64,000 nt of DNA from CAYVUB01 sp964454675. GTDB lineage: Bacteria; Bacteroidota; Bacteroidia; Flavobacteriales; Flavobacteriaceae. Below the pieces are notes generated by a model, which worked only from the letters and a program-made list of their open reading frames with translations, ran no database searches and was not told where the DNA came from. The DNA lies in assembly GCA_964454675.1 (NCBI GenBank), contig CAYVUB010000001.1, forward strand, positions 124,001-188,000, written 5' to 3'. A program made the position numbers and the translations under genes. This document shows positions 9,339 through 17,730 of this stretch, one piece after another. The stretch's first letter is position 1. The number at the start of each line of letters is the position of its first letter.

Positions 9339-9791
9339 ATGGACTTAAGTAATTTAAAACCGGCTGAAGGGTCAGTTAAAAACCAAGGTAAACGAGTAGG
9401 TAGAGGTCAAGGTTCCGGTAAAGGCGGTACAGCCACAAGAGGACATAAAGGGGCAAAATCCCGTTCTGGATACTCTAAAAAAGTAGGTTTTGAAGGAGGT
9501 CAAATGCCGCTTCAAAGACGTGTGCCAAAATTTGGTTTTACAAACGTGAACCGTGTAGAGTACCAAGGTGTAAATCTTGATACACTTCAAAAATTAGTTG
9601 ACGAAAAGAAAATTAAAGATACATTAGACTTTATTGGTTTAGTAGAATTAGGTGTAGTAGGAAAAAACGACTTAGTTAAAATAATGGGTCGTGGCGAGTT
9701 AAAATCAAAATTAAAAGTATCTGCACACAAATTTACTGCTACTGCTAAAGCTGCTATTGAAGCTGCCGGTGGCGAAGTTGTAACTTTATAA
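9339..9791 (+). CDS. rplO: 50S ribosomal protein L15
   Basis: L15 is a late-assembly protein with a glycine- and basic-rich N-terminus (GRGQGSGKGGTATRGHKG, residues about 22-39). The segment GFEGGQMPLQRRVPKFGF is diagnostic. It has 150 residues. The stop lies 13 bases before secY, in standard order. Confidence 0.98.
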   Translation: MDLSNLKPAEGSVKNQGKRVGRGQGSGKGGTATRGHKGAKSRSGYSKKVGFEGGQMPLQRRVPKFGFTNVNRVEYQGVNLDTLQKLVDEKKIKDTLDFIGLVELGVVGKNDLVKIMGRGELKSKLKVSAHKFTATAKAAIEAAGGEVVTL

Positions 9792-9804
9792 CAACCAACC
9801 AGGA

Positions 9805-11154
9805 ATGAAATTTATAGAAACATTAAAAAATGTTTGGAAAATAACAGAACTAAAAGACAGAATCCTATTAACCATAGGATTGCTTTTAGTTTATCGTTTT
9901 GGAGCACAAGTGGTATTACCCGGTATTGATGCCGCACAGCTTGGAGCTTTGGCAGACAATACAGAGCAAGGCTTGTTAGGGCTTTTAAATGCCTTTACCG
10001 GTGGTGCTTTTGCAAATGCATCCGTATTTGCGCTTGGTATTATGCCATATATCTCGGCTTCAATCGTTGTACAATTAATGGGTATCGCAATCCCTTACCT
10101 TCAAAAATTACAAAAGGACGGTGAGAGCGGTCGTAAAAAAATAAACCAAATCACACGTTGGTTAACCATAGGTATCTGTTTGGTTCAGGCACCGGGTTAT
10201 CTTGCAAGTTTACCAACCTTAGGAATTCCTCCAAGCGCCTTTTTATTAGGAACAGGCGGATTATTCTATACGTCATCAATCATTATTTTGGTTACAGGAT
10301 GTGTGTTTGCAATGTGGTTAGGTGAAAAAATTACAGATAAAGGTATTGGTAATGGTATATCACTATTAATTATGGTAGGTATCATTGCACGTATGCCGGC
10401 ATCATTTATACAAAACTACGCTTCAAGAATTGAAGGTGGTGGAAACGGCGGACTTATGATGGTATTGATAGAACTTGTAGTATGGTTCTTAATTATCTTA
10501 GCATCTGTAATGCTTGTAAAAGCAGTTCGTAAAATTGCCGTACAATATGCAAGAAGAACAGCAAGCGGCGGTTTTGAAAAAAATGTATTTGGTTCACCGC
10601 GTCAGTTTTTACCATTAAAGCTGAATGCATCGGGAGTTATGCCAATCATCTTTGCACAGGCAATTATGTTTGTACCAAGTTTAATAGGAAAATCATTTGG
10701 AACAAGTGATTTTGGACAATGGATGCAGGCACAATTTTCAGACATATTTGGATTGACATACAATATTGTATTTGCGTTGTTGATTATAATTTTCACATAT
10801 TTCTATACGGCAATTACAGTACCAACAAACAAAATGGCCGATGATTTAAAACGTAGCGGAGGCTTTATTCCGGGTATAAGACCAGGAACAGAAACTTCTG
10901 AATACTTAGACAAAATAATGTCACAAATAACCTTACCGGGCTCATTATTTTTAGCATTAATTGCTGTATTTCCTGCAGTTGTAGTTAAATTAATGGGTAT
11001 CCAACAAGGCTGGGCATTGTTCTTTGGAGGCACATCATTGCTTATTATGGTAGGAGTTGCAATAGATACCATGCAACAGGTAAATTCATACCTGTTAAAT
11101 AAGCACTATGATGGATTGATGAAAACCGGTAAAAACAGAAAAGCAATAGCTTAA
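9805..11154 (+). CDS. secY: Preprotein translocase channel subunit SecY
   Basis: SecY forms the inner-membrane channel for Sec secretion and membrane insertion with SecE and SecG. The 449 residues contain about ten hydrophobic helices. Recognisable segments are ALGIMPYISASIVVQLM in TM2, the cytoplasmic loop with PTNKMADDLKRSGGFIPGIRPG, and PGSLFLALIAVFP. It is cotranscribed with the r-protein genes, as in most bacteria. Confidence 0.98.
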   Translation: MKFIETLKNVWKITELKDRILLTIGLLLVYRFGAQVVLPGIDAAQLGALADNTEQGLLGLLNAFTGGAFANASVFALGIMPYISASIVVQLMGIAIPYLQKLQKDGESGRKKINQITRWLTIGICLVQAPGYLASLPTLGIPPSAFLLGTGGLFYTSSIIILVTGCVFAMWLGEKITDKGIGNGISLLIMVGIIARMPASFIQNYASRIEGGGNGGLMMVLIELVVWFLIILASVMLVKAVRKIAVQYARRTASGGFEKNVFGSPRQFLPLKLNASGVMPIIFAQAIMFVPSLIGKSFGTSDFGQWMQAQFSDIFGLTYNIVFALLIIIFTYFYTAITVPTNKMADDLKRSGGFIPGIRPGTETSEYLDKIMSQITLPGSLFLALIAVFPAVVVKLMGIQQGWALFFGGTSLLIMVGVAIDTMQQVNSYLLNKHYDGLMKTGKNRKAIA

Positions 11155-11163
11155 TTATTTACA

Positions 11164-11379
11164 ATGGCAAAACAATCGGCAATAGAACAAGACGGATCAA
11201 TTATTGAAGCATTATCAAATGCCATGTTCCGTGTTGAATTAGAAAATGGACATATTGTAACTGCGCATATTTCCGGCAAGATGCGTATGCACTATATTAA
11301 ATTATTACCGGGAGACAAAGTAAAATTAGAAATGAGCCCTTATGATTTATCAAAGGCTCGCATAACTTATAGATACTAA
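11164..11379 (+). CDS. infA: Translation initiation factor IF-1
   Basis: IF-1 is an OB-fold protein that occupies the A site during initiation. The 71-residue product has the pattern MAKQSAIEQDGSIIEALSNA and HISGKMRMHYIKLLPGDKV, ending YDLSKARITYRY. The position between secY and rpmJ is conserved. Confidence 0.98.
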   Translation: MAKQSAIEQDGSIIEALSNAMFRVELENGHIVTAHISGKMRMHYIKLLPGDKVKLEMSPYDLSKARITYRY

Positions 11380-11450
11380 AATGGTTCAAAATTCAAAGTT
11401 TAATGTTAAAAGTTAAACCTTGAACCATGAACCTTGAACATTGAATCATT
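11380..11450 (+). repeat. Low-complexity spacer with TTGAAC phrases
   Basis: The spacer between infA and rpmJ is built from near-repeats of the form TTGAAC/CATGAACC/TTGAACATTGAA. Similar phrase-like spacers occur at 11948-12054, 14242-14384 and 45450-45528 with different words. I have seen this style in flavobacterial intergenic DNA; no function is evident. Confidence 0.5.
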
Positions 11451-11567
11451 ATGAAAGTAAGAGCATCAGTAAAAAAAAGAAGCGCAGATTGCAAATTAGT
11501 GCGCAGAAAAGGCAGACTTTACGTCATTAACAAAAAGAATCCTAGATTCAAACAAAGACAAGGATAA
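11451..11567 (+). CDS. rpmJ: 50S ribosomal protein L36
   Basis: L36 is the smallest large-subunit protein. The 38 codons read MKVRASVKKRSADCKLVRRK then GRLYVINKKNPRFKQRQG. A single Cys in SADCKLV shows that this is the zinc-free C- type, because the full CCCH set is missing. It is too short for standard ORF cut-offs. It lies 5 bases before rpsM. Confidence 0.97.
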   Translation: MKVRASVKKRSADCKLVRRKGRLYVINKKNPRFKQRQG

Positions 11568-11572
11568 ATATT

Positions 11573-11947
11573 ATGGCAAGAATAGCAGGTATAGACATAC
11601 CAAAACAGAAAAGAGGATTAATCTCTTTAACGTACATCTACGGGATAGGTGTAAGCAGAGCAAAAGAAATTTTAGCTAAAGCTAATGTTGACGAGAACAA
11701 AAAAGTTCAGGACTGGAACGATGATGAAATCGGAAATATTCGTGAAGCAGTAGCATCTTACACTATTGAAGGTGAATTGCGTTCAGAAATCCAGTTAAAC
11801 ATCAAACGATTGATGGATATAGGATGTTATAGAGGTATTCGTCACAGATCGGGACTTCCGTTAAGAGGTCAGCGTACTAAAAACAACTCTAGAACAAGAA
11901 AAGGTAGAAGAAAAACCGTTGCTAACAAGAAAAAAGTAACTAAATAA
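11573..11947 (+). CDS. rpsM: 30S ribosomal protein S13
   Basis: S13 is in the 30S head and forms bridges to the 50S subunit. The start MARIAGIDIPKQKRG and the C-terminal segment GCYRGIRHRSGLPLRGQRT then NNSRTRKGRRKTV are diagnostic. Length 124 residues. A 107-base AT-rich phrase-like spacer separates it from rpsK. Confidence 0.98.
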   Translation: MARIAGIDIPKQKRGLISLTYIYGIGVSRAKEILAKANVDENKKVQDWNDDEIGNIREAVASYTIEGELRSEIQLNIKRLMDIGCYRGIRHRSGLPLRGQRTKNNSRTRKGRRKTVANKKKVTK

Positions 11948-12054
11948 TAACAAGACATTAGTCATTAGTGATTTAGACGTTAGATGAATCTGTCTGAAAT
12001 GTAAAAGTTTAGGATTCTAACAACTAAGAAGCTAACAACTATAAACTACAAAAT

Positions 12055-12447
12055 ATGGCAAAGTCAAGTAATACCAAAGTAAAAAAACGCAAAGTTATAG
12101 TAGAAGCTACAGGTGAAGCTCACATTTCTGCAACGTTCAACAACATCATCATTTCTTTAACAAACAAAAAAGGAGATGTGGTGTCATGGTCATCAGCAGG
12201 AAAAATGGGTTTTAGAGGTTCAAAAAAGAATACACCCTATGCTGCACAATTAGCTGCCGAAGATGCTGCAGGAGTAGCAAAAGAAGCAGGGCTTAAAAAA
12301 GTAAAAGTGTACGTTAAAGGTCCGGGTAACGGAAGAGAATCCGCTATCAGATCTATCCATAACGCAGGTATTGAAGTATCAGAAATTATCGATGTTACTC
12401 CATTACCACACAATGGATGTCGTCCACCAAAACGCAGAAGAGTATAA
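12055..12447 (+). CDS. rpsK: 30S ribosomal protein S11
   Basis: S11 is on the 30S platform near the E-site mRNA. Segments AHISATFNNIIISLTNKKGD and VKGPGNGRESAIRSIHNAG, and the terminal PHNGCRPPKRRRV, identify it. It has 130 residues. A strong hairpin terminator follows its stop, so it probably ends the first transcription unit. Confidence 0.98.
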   Translation: MAKSSNTKVKKRKVIVEATGEAHISATFNNIIISLTNKKGDVVSWSSAGKMGFRGSKKNTPYAAQLAAEDAAGVAKEAGLKKVKVYVKGPGNGRESAIRSIHNAGIEVSEIIDVTPLPHNGCRPPKRRRV

Positions 12448-12464
12448 TTTATACAACTTATAAG

Positions 12465-12505
12465 ATTAATATCAACCGTTTTTATATGGTTGATATTAAT
12501 TTTTA
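12465..12505 (+). terminator. Rho-independent terminator after rpsK
   Basis: A perfect 13-bp stem (ATTAATATCAACC at 12465-12477 and its complement at 12488-12500) with a 10-base loop is followed at once by TTTT. It lies 18 bases after rpsK and upstream of a promoter for rpsD. Confidence 0.75.
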
Positions 12506-12517
12506 TACGTAAATTTG
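12490..12517 (+). promoter_or_regulatory. Bacteroidota-type promoter for rpsD-rpoA-rplQ
   Basis: A TTG (12490-12492) and a perfect -7 box TAAATTTG (12510-12517) are separated by 17 bases, matching the flavobacterial consensus. It begins inside the 3' arm of the terminator after rpsK. It implies a leader of about 100 bases before rpsD. Confidence 0.6.
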
Positions 12518-12622
12518 CAAACCAAAAAATAAAATTAGTATAACCAAACGGGAGATTCACGTTTATCGAAGGATAAGATTAAGACCTTAATTCATAAACA
12601 CTCTCAAAATCAAACTTTAAAA

Positions 12623-13228
12623 ATGGCAAGATATACTGGTCCTAAAACTAAAATAGCTCGTAAATTCGGAGAAGCTATTTACGGAGATGACAAAGCTTTT
12701 GAAAAAAGAAATTACCCTCCGGGACAGCACGGCATCAACAAACGTCGTGCAAAAAAATCTGAATATGCAACCCAGTTAATGGAAAAGCAAAAAGCAAAAT
12801 ACACTTACGGTGTGTTGGAGCGTCAATTCAGAAACATGTTTAAAAAAGCAACTGCTGCACCTGGTATTACAGGTGAAGTGTTATTACAATTATGTGAATC
12901 CCGTTTAGACAACGTAGTTTACAGATTGGGAATAGCACCTTCAAGAAGTGGCGCAAGACAATTAGTATCTCACAGACACATTACCGTAAATGGAGAAATT
13001 CTAAACATTCCTTCATATCAATTAAAAGCCGGTGATAAAATTGCTGTAAGAGAAAAATCAAAATCACTTGAAGCTATTCAAAACTCATTGGCAAACAACA
13101 GCCGGGTTTATGAATGGATGACTTGGAATAACGATACTAAAGAAGGAACTTTTGTTTCTGTACCTTCAAGAATTCAAATTCCTGAAAATATCAACGAGCA
13201 AAACATCGTCGAATTATACTCTAAATAA
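12623..13228 (+). CDS. rpsD: 30S ribosomal protein S4
   Basis: S4 is a primary 16S-binding and assembly-initiating protein, and a repressor of the alpha operon in E. coli. It starts MARYTGPKTKIARKFGE. The S4 RNA-binding domain is visible at CESRLDNVVYRLGIAPSRSGARQLVSHRHI. The 201 residues are standard. It is the first gene after the internal terminator and promoter. Confidence 0.98.
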   Translation: MARYTGPKTKIARKFGEAIYGDDKAFEKRNYPPGQHGINKRRAKKSEYATQLMEKQKAKYTYGVLERQFRNMFKKATAAPGITGEVLLQLCESRLDNVVYRLGIAPSRSGARQLVSHRHITVNGEILNIPSYQLKAGDKIAVREKSKSLEAIQNSLANNSRVYEWMTWNNDTKEGTFVSVPSRIQIPENINEQNIVELYSK

Positions 13229-13248
13229 TAACTGATACAAAACGCACT

Positions 13249-14241
13249 ATGGCAATATTAAATTTTCAAAGACCCGACAAAGTAATCATGATTGATTCAA
13301 CCTCTTTTGAAGGTAAATTTGAATTTAGACCTTTAGAACCGGGCTATGGATTAACAGTAGGAAATGCTTTAAGAAGAGTTTTACTGTCTTCTTTAGAAGG
13401 ATTCGCTATTACTTCAGTTAGAATTGAAGGTGTTGACCACGAGTTTTCAACCATCGCTGGTGTTGTTGAAGATGTTACAGAAATCATCTTAAATTTAAAA
13501 CAAGTACGTTTTAAAAGACAAATTGATGAAATTGATAATGAAACCGTTGCTATTTCTGTTTCAGGTCAAAACCAGATAACAGCCGGTGATTTCCAAAAAT
13601 TTATTTCAGGATTTCAAGTATTAAACAAAGATTTGGTAATCTGTAACCTTGACCCAAAAGTAAGCGTTAACTTAGAGCTTACTATCGAAAAAGGAAGAGG
13701 CTATGTTCCTGCAGAAGAAAACAAAAAAGTATCTGCGCCTATAGGAACTATTTTTACAGACTCTATTTACACACCAATAAAGAATGTAAAATACAGCATT
13801 GAAAACTTTCGTGTTGAACAAAAAACAGACTACGAAAAACTGGTGTTTGAAATCATCACAGACGGTTCAATTCATCCTAAAGATGCTTTAACAGAAGCTG
13901 CAAAAATATTAATTCACCACTTCATGCTATTCTCTGATGAGAGAATTACTCTTGAAGCAGATGAAATTGCACAAACAGAAACTTATGATGAAGAGTCACT
14001 TCACATGAGACAATTATTGAAAACCAAACTGGTTGATATGGATTTGTCTGTTCGTGCGCTTAACTGTTTAAAAGCCGCCGAAGTAGATACATTAGGAGAC
14101 TTGGTATCTTTCAATAAAAACGATTTAATGAAATTCAGAAACTTTGGTAAAAAATCATTAACAGAGCTTGAAGAGCTTGTAAATGTTAAAGGTTTAAACT
14201 TCGGAATGGATTTAAGCAAATACAAATTAGATAAAGACTAA
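13249..14241 (+). CDS. rpoA: RNA polymerase alpha subunit
   Basis: The alpha subunit nucleates RNA polymerase assembly through its N-terminal domain and contacts activators and DNA through its C-terminal domain. The NTD motif LEPGYGLTVGNALRRVLLSS is at about residues 27-46; the CTD with LSVRALNCLKAAEVDTLGDL occupies the last 70 residues. Length 330 is normal. It sits 20 bases after rpsD. Confidence 0.98.
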   Translation: MAILNFQRPDKVIMIDSTSFEGKFEFRPLEPGYGLTVGNALRRVLLSSLEGFAITSVRIEGVDHEFSTIAGVVEDVTEIILNLKQVRFKRQIDEIDNETVAISVSGQNQITAGDFQKFISGFQVLNKDLVICNLDPKVSVNLELTIEKGRGYVPAEENKKVSAPIGTIFTDSIYTPIKNVKYSIENFRVEQKTDYEKLVFEIITDGSIHPKDALTEAAKILIHHFMLFSDERITLEADEIAQTETYDEESLHMRQLLKTKLVDMDLSVRALNCLKAAEVDTLGDLVSFNKNDLMKFRNFGKKSLTELEELVNVKGLNFGMDLSKYKLDKD

Positions 14242-14384
14242 AAGCGTTAAGAATTACGAGTTGCGATTTTAGATTGCTGAATTTGTACATCGTAAATCAA
14301 AAATCGTAAAATAATAAAAACTAATCACTTCATATTTTGCTCCTCAAAGTGGGTTGACGCAAGATGAAGGTTAAATAAAAGGTC

Positions 14385-14873
14385 ATGAGACACGGAAAGA
14401 AAATAAATCATTTAAGTCGTAAGACTGCACATAGAAAAGCTATGTTGGCCAATATGGCATGTTCACTAATTGAGCACAAACGTATCAACACTACTGTTGC
14501 TAAAGCTAAAGCTTTAAAACAATTTGTTGAACCCATCATTACAAAATCTAAAGAAGATACAACTCACAACAGACGTTTGGTATTTGCTACCATTAAACAA
14601 AAAGAAGCTGTTGCAGAATTGTTTAGAGACGTAGCTGCAAAAGTTGGTGACCGTCCGGGTGGTTACACAAGAATCATTAAACTTGGTAACCGTTTAGGTG
14701 ACAATGCCGATATGGCAATGATTGAATTAGTAGATTACAACGAGCTTTACAATGCCGGTAAACCTGCTAAAAAGAAATCAACTCGTAGAGGTAAATCTAA
14801 AAAAGCTGATGAAGCTGCTGCTGCACCTGTAGCACCTGCTGCTGAAACACCGGAAACACCAAGCGAAGAATAA
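14385..14873 (+). CDS. rplQ: 50S ribosomal protein L17
   Basis: L17 is near the tunnel exit. The N-terminal core MRHGKKINHLSRKTAHRKAM and RPGGYTRIIKLGNRLGDNADM is canonical. After about residue 125 there is a Lys-rich then Ala/Pro/Glu-rich tail (KKADEAAAAPVAPAAE) that E. coli L17 lacks; I recall such tails in Bacteroidota. A 143-base AT-rich spacer precedes it and a terminator follows. Confidence 0.97.
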   Translation: MRHGKKINHLSRKTAHRKAMLANMACSLIEHKRINTTVAKAKALKQFVEPIITKSKEDTTHNRRLVFATIKQKEAVAELFRDVAAKVGDRPGGYTRIIKLGNRLGDNADMAMIELVDYNELYNAGKPAKKKSTRRGKSKKADEAAAAPVAPAAETPETPSEE

Positions 14874-14895
14874 ATGATAACACATTTATAAATAT

Positions 14896-14930
14896 AAAAG
14901 GATAAACCATTTTAGTTTATCCTTTTTTTT
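14896..14930 (+). terminator. Terminator after rplQ
   Basis: A 12-bp stem AAAAGGATAAAC / GTTTATCCTTTT (14896-14907 and 14915-14926) with an 8-base loop runs into eight Ts. It closes the ribosomal protein transcription unit. Confidence 0.8.
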
Positions 14931-14989
14931 ATGCAATTTTGCAAAACTTCATTTCTGTACAAACAGAAATCTCAAAGAATTTAGTTCTA

Positions 14990-16093
14990 ATGAAATACGA
15001 AAAACGTAAAAAAGCACTTATACTACTGGCAGACGGTACTGTTTTTTATGGTAAATCTGTAGGAAAAGAAGGCTCTGCTTTTGGCGAAGTGTGCTTTAAT
15101 ACAGGCACAACAGGTTATCAGGAGATATTTACAGACCCATCCTATTATGGGCAGCTTATGGTTACTACCAATGCACACATAGGAAATTATGGTACGCATC
15201 AGGATGAAACAGAATCTGACTCTATAAAAATTGCCGGGCTTATTTGTAAAAATTTCAGCTATAACTACTCAAGGCCGGCAGCAACCGGTTCGCTTGAAAA
15301 TTTCTTTAAAAACAACAATCTTTTAGCAATTTCAGATGTCGATACCAGGGCATTGGTAAGCTATATCAGAGATAATGGAGCTATGAATGCCGTGATTTCT
15401 ACAGACGTCGATAATATTGAAGGGCTTAAAAAGCAATTGGCAGAAGTTCCCGATATGAATGGGCTGGAGCTGGCATCAAAAGTGTCCACCAAACAACCAT
15501 ATTATTTTGGTAATGAACAGGCAACTTATAAAATTGCCGCTTTAGACATTGGAATTAAAAAAAATATACTTCGCAATTTGGCTCAGCGTGATGCTTACAT
15601 AAAAGTATTTCCGTACAATGCCACATTTGAAGATATGAGTGCGTGGCAGCCCGATGGTTACTTTTTATCAAATGGCCCCGGAGATCCTGAACCTTTGGTG
15701 GAAGCTCAGGCATTAGCAAAAGAAATCATCAAACGCAATCTGCCTTTATTCGGTATTTGTCTCGGGCATCAGGTAATTGCTCTCGCTAATGGTATTTCAA
15801 CCTATAAAATGCACAACGGTCACAGAGGTATCAATCACCCTGTTAAAAATTTAATCACAGGTAAAGGCGAAATAACATCACAAAATCATGGGTTTGCAAT
15901 TAACAGAGAACAAACAGAACAACATCCCGATGTCGAAATTACACATATTCATTTGAATGATAATACGGTAGCCGGCATCAAGATGAAAAGTAAAAACTGT
16001 TTCTCGGTGCAGTACCATCCTGAGGCAAGTCCCGGACCACATGACGCATCCTATCTTTTTGATCAATTTATTGAAAACATTAAGCGAAAATGA
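14990..16093 (+). CDS. carA: Carbamoyl-phosphate synthase small (glutaminase) subunit
   Basis: CarA hydrolyses glutamine and passes ammonia to CarB for carbamoyl phosphate, used for pyrimidines and arginine. I choose the ATG at 14990 (MKYEKRKKAL); an earlier in-frame ATG at 14939 would start right after the rplQ terminator and add a non-conserved stretch. The N-terminal CPSase domain has GEVCFNTGTTGYQEIFTDPS. The class I amidotransferase triad is Cys257 (FGICLGHQ), His343 and Glu345 (YHPEASPGP). The 367 residues are normal. carB is not adjacent. Confidence 0.96.
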   Translation: MKYEKRKKALILLADGTVFYGKSVGKEGSAFGEVCFNTGTTGYQEIFTDPSYYGQLMVTTNAHIGNYGTHQDETESDSIKIAGLICKNFSYNYSRPAATGSLENFFKNNNLLAISDVDTRALVSYIRDNGAMNAVISTDVDNIEGLKKQLAEVPDMNGLELASKVSTKQPYYFGNEQATYKIAALDIGIKKNILRNLAQRDAYIKVFPYNATFEDMSAWQPDGYFLSNGPGDPEPLVEAQALAKEIIKRNLPLFGICLGHQVIALANGISTYKMHNGHRGINHPVKNLITGKGEITSQNHGFAINREQTEQHPDVEITHIHLNDNTVAGIKMKSKNCFSVQYHPEASPGPHDASYLFDQFIENIKRK

Positions 16094-16097
16094 TAAC

Positions 16098-16135
16098 AAA
16101 ACCTCAAAGATTTCCCTATTTCTTTGAGGTTTTTT
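16098..16135 (+). terminator. Terminator after carA
   Basis: A 12-bp stem AAAACCTCAAAG / CTTTGAGGTTTT (16098-16109 and 16122-16133) is followed by further Ts, 5 bases after the carA stop. Confidence 0.8.
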
Positions 16136-16251
16136 CATTACTAAAACATTATAGTAAGTTTTAAATGCAAATATCTATCGGCAAATATCAAAAGGAATTT
16201 CATTTTTGTAAATTTACAGTATCAAATCAACTAACATAAAAACGACATAAT

Positions 16252-17544
16252 ATGAGCATTATCATCAACATCCATGCAAGACAAATTTTTGATTCCAGAG
16301 GAAATCCCACAGTAGAAGTAGATGTCATTACCGAAAACGGTATTACAGGCAGAGCCGCAGTACCGTCTGGCGCATCAACCGGTGAACATGAAGCCGTAGA
16401 ACTTCGTGATGGCGGGAAAGCTTATATGGGAAAAGGTGTTTTAAAAGCTGTTGAAAATGTAAATTCCATAATTGCTCAGGAATTATTAGGAACATCAGTT
16501 TTTGAGCAAAACAAGATAGACCAAATCATGATAGAGCTGGACGGAACGGCAAACAAATCCAATTTGGGAGCTAACGCTATTCTGGGCGTTTCTCTGGCTG
16601 TGGCAAAAGCGGCAGCAAATGAGCTGGGCATGCCATTGTACAGATATGTGGGCGGCGTCTCGGCAAATACACTTCCGGTACCTATGATGAATATTATCAA
16701 CGGAGGCTCACATAGCGATGCGCCTATCGCTTTTCAGGAGTTTATGATTATGCCTGTAAAAGCAAAAAGTTTTACGCATGCCATGCAAATGGGAACCGAG
16801 ATTTTCCACAATCTTAAAAAAGTACTGCACGACAGAAACCTGTCAACCGCTGTTGGTGATGAAGGTGGATTTGCACCTACGCTTGCCGGCGGAACAGAAG
16901 ATGCTTTAGATACCATAAAACTTGCCGTTGAAAAAGCAGGATATAAATTTGGCGACGATGTGAAGCTGGCATTGGATTGCGCTGCTTCAGAATTTTATGT
17001 TGACGGGAAGTATGATTATACAAAGTTTGAAGGTGCAACCGGAAAAATAAGAACCTCAAAAGAACAGGCCGAATATCTTGCCGCATTAGCAGCAAAATAC
17101 CCTATTGTTTCTATTGAAGACGGAATGTATGAAGACGATTGGGATGGCTGGAAATACCTTACAGAATTAATTGGTAATAAAGTACAGCTTGTAGGTGACG
17201 ATTTATTTGTAACAAACGTACAACGGTTATCACGTGGTATTGAAAACGGTATTGCCAATTCTATATTGGTTAAAGTAAACCAGATAGGCACACTGTCTGA
17301 AACCATTGCGGCAGTCAATATGGCTCACAATGCGGGCTATACCTCTGTAATGTCGCATCGTTCGGGTGAAACGGAAGATAACACCATTGCCGACTTGGCG
17401 GTAGCATTAAATTGTGGTCAAATAAAAACAGGCTCGGCATCACGCAGTGACCGTATGGCAAAATACAACCAGTTGCTTCGTATAGAAGAAGAGCTTGAAA
17501 ACGTTGCTTACTATCCGCAGGAAAAAGCTTTCAAGCAGAGATAA
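16252..17544 (+). CDS. eno: Enolase
   Basis: Enolase interconverts 2-phosphoglycerate and phosphoenolpyruvate in glycolysis. The N-terminal ARQIFDSRGNPTVEVDV, the catalytic region VGDEGGFAP, the metal-site segment SIEDGMYEDDWDGW and the signature VMSHRSGETEDNTIADLAVA are intact. It has 430 residues, the standard length. A near-consensus -7 box TAAATTTA (16209-16216) precedes it and a terminator follows, so it is probably monocistronic. Confidence 0.98.
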   Translation: MSIIINIHARQIFDSRGNPTVEVDVITENGITGRAAVPSGASTGEHEAVELRDGGKAYMGKGVLKAVENVNSIIAQELLGTSVFEQNKIDQIMIELDGTANKSNLGANAILGVSLAVAKAAANELGMPLYRYVGGVSANTLPVPMMNIINGGSHSDAPIAFQEFMIMPVKAKSFTHAMQMGTEIFHNLKKVLHDRNLSTAVGDEGGFAPTLAGGTEDALDTIKLAVEKAGYKFGDDVKLALDCAASEFYVDGKYDYTKFEGATGKIRTSKEQAEYLAALAAKYPIVSIEDGMYEDDWDGWKYLTELIGNKVQLVGDDLFVTNVQRLSRGIENGIANSILVKVNQIGTLSETIAAVNMAHNAGYTSVMSHRSGETEDNTIADLAVALNCGQIKTGSASRSDRMAKYNQLLRIEEELENVAYYPQEKAFKQR

Positions 17545-17568
17545 CAACAAGAGTATGATATTTTTTTG

Positions 17569-17606
17569 AATGGTTACTTAAAATGTTAAGTAGCCATTTC
17601 TTTTTT
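17569..17606 (+). terminator. Terminator after eno
   Basis: A 12-bp stem with one G-U pair (AATGGTTACTTA at 17569-17580 and TAAGTAGCCATT at 17587-17598) with a 6-base loop is followed by TCTTTTTT. Confidence 0.75.
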
Positions 17607-17675
17607 ATTAATATTATCTATATGTTAATTGTTAAAACCTTTTTAAACATGCTTTTTATATCCTTATATATTTCG

Positions 17676-17683
17676 TAATTTTG
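17676..17683 (+). promoter_or_regulatory. -7 box upstream of gltA
   Basis: TAATTTTG matches the TAnnTTTG consensus 47 bases before the gltA start. No clear TTG lies at the usual upstream spacing. Confidence 0.45.
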
Positions 17684-17730
17684 TAATATCAAGCTCGATA
17701 TTTACAAATTCTATAATAATTACAACAAAT

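Noticed and set aside
14939..14989. Earlier start for carA
   Set aside because: The extra 17 residues are not family-like and begin in the expected promoter zone just after the rplQ terminator.
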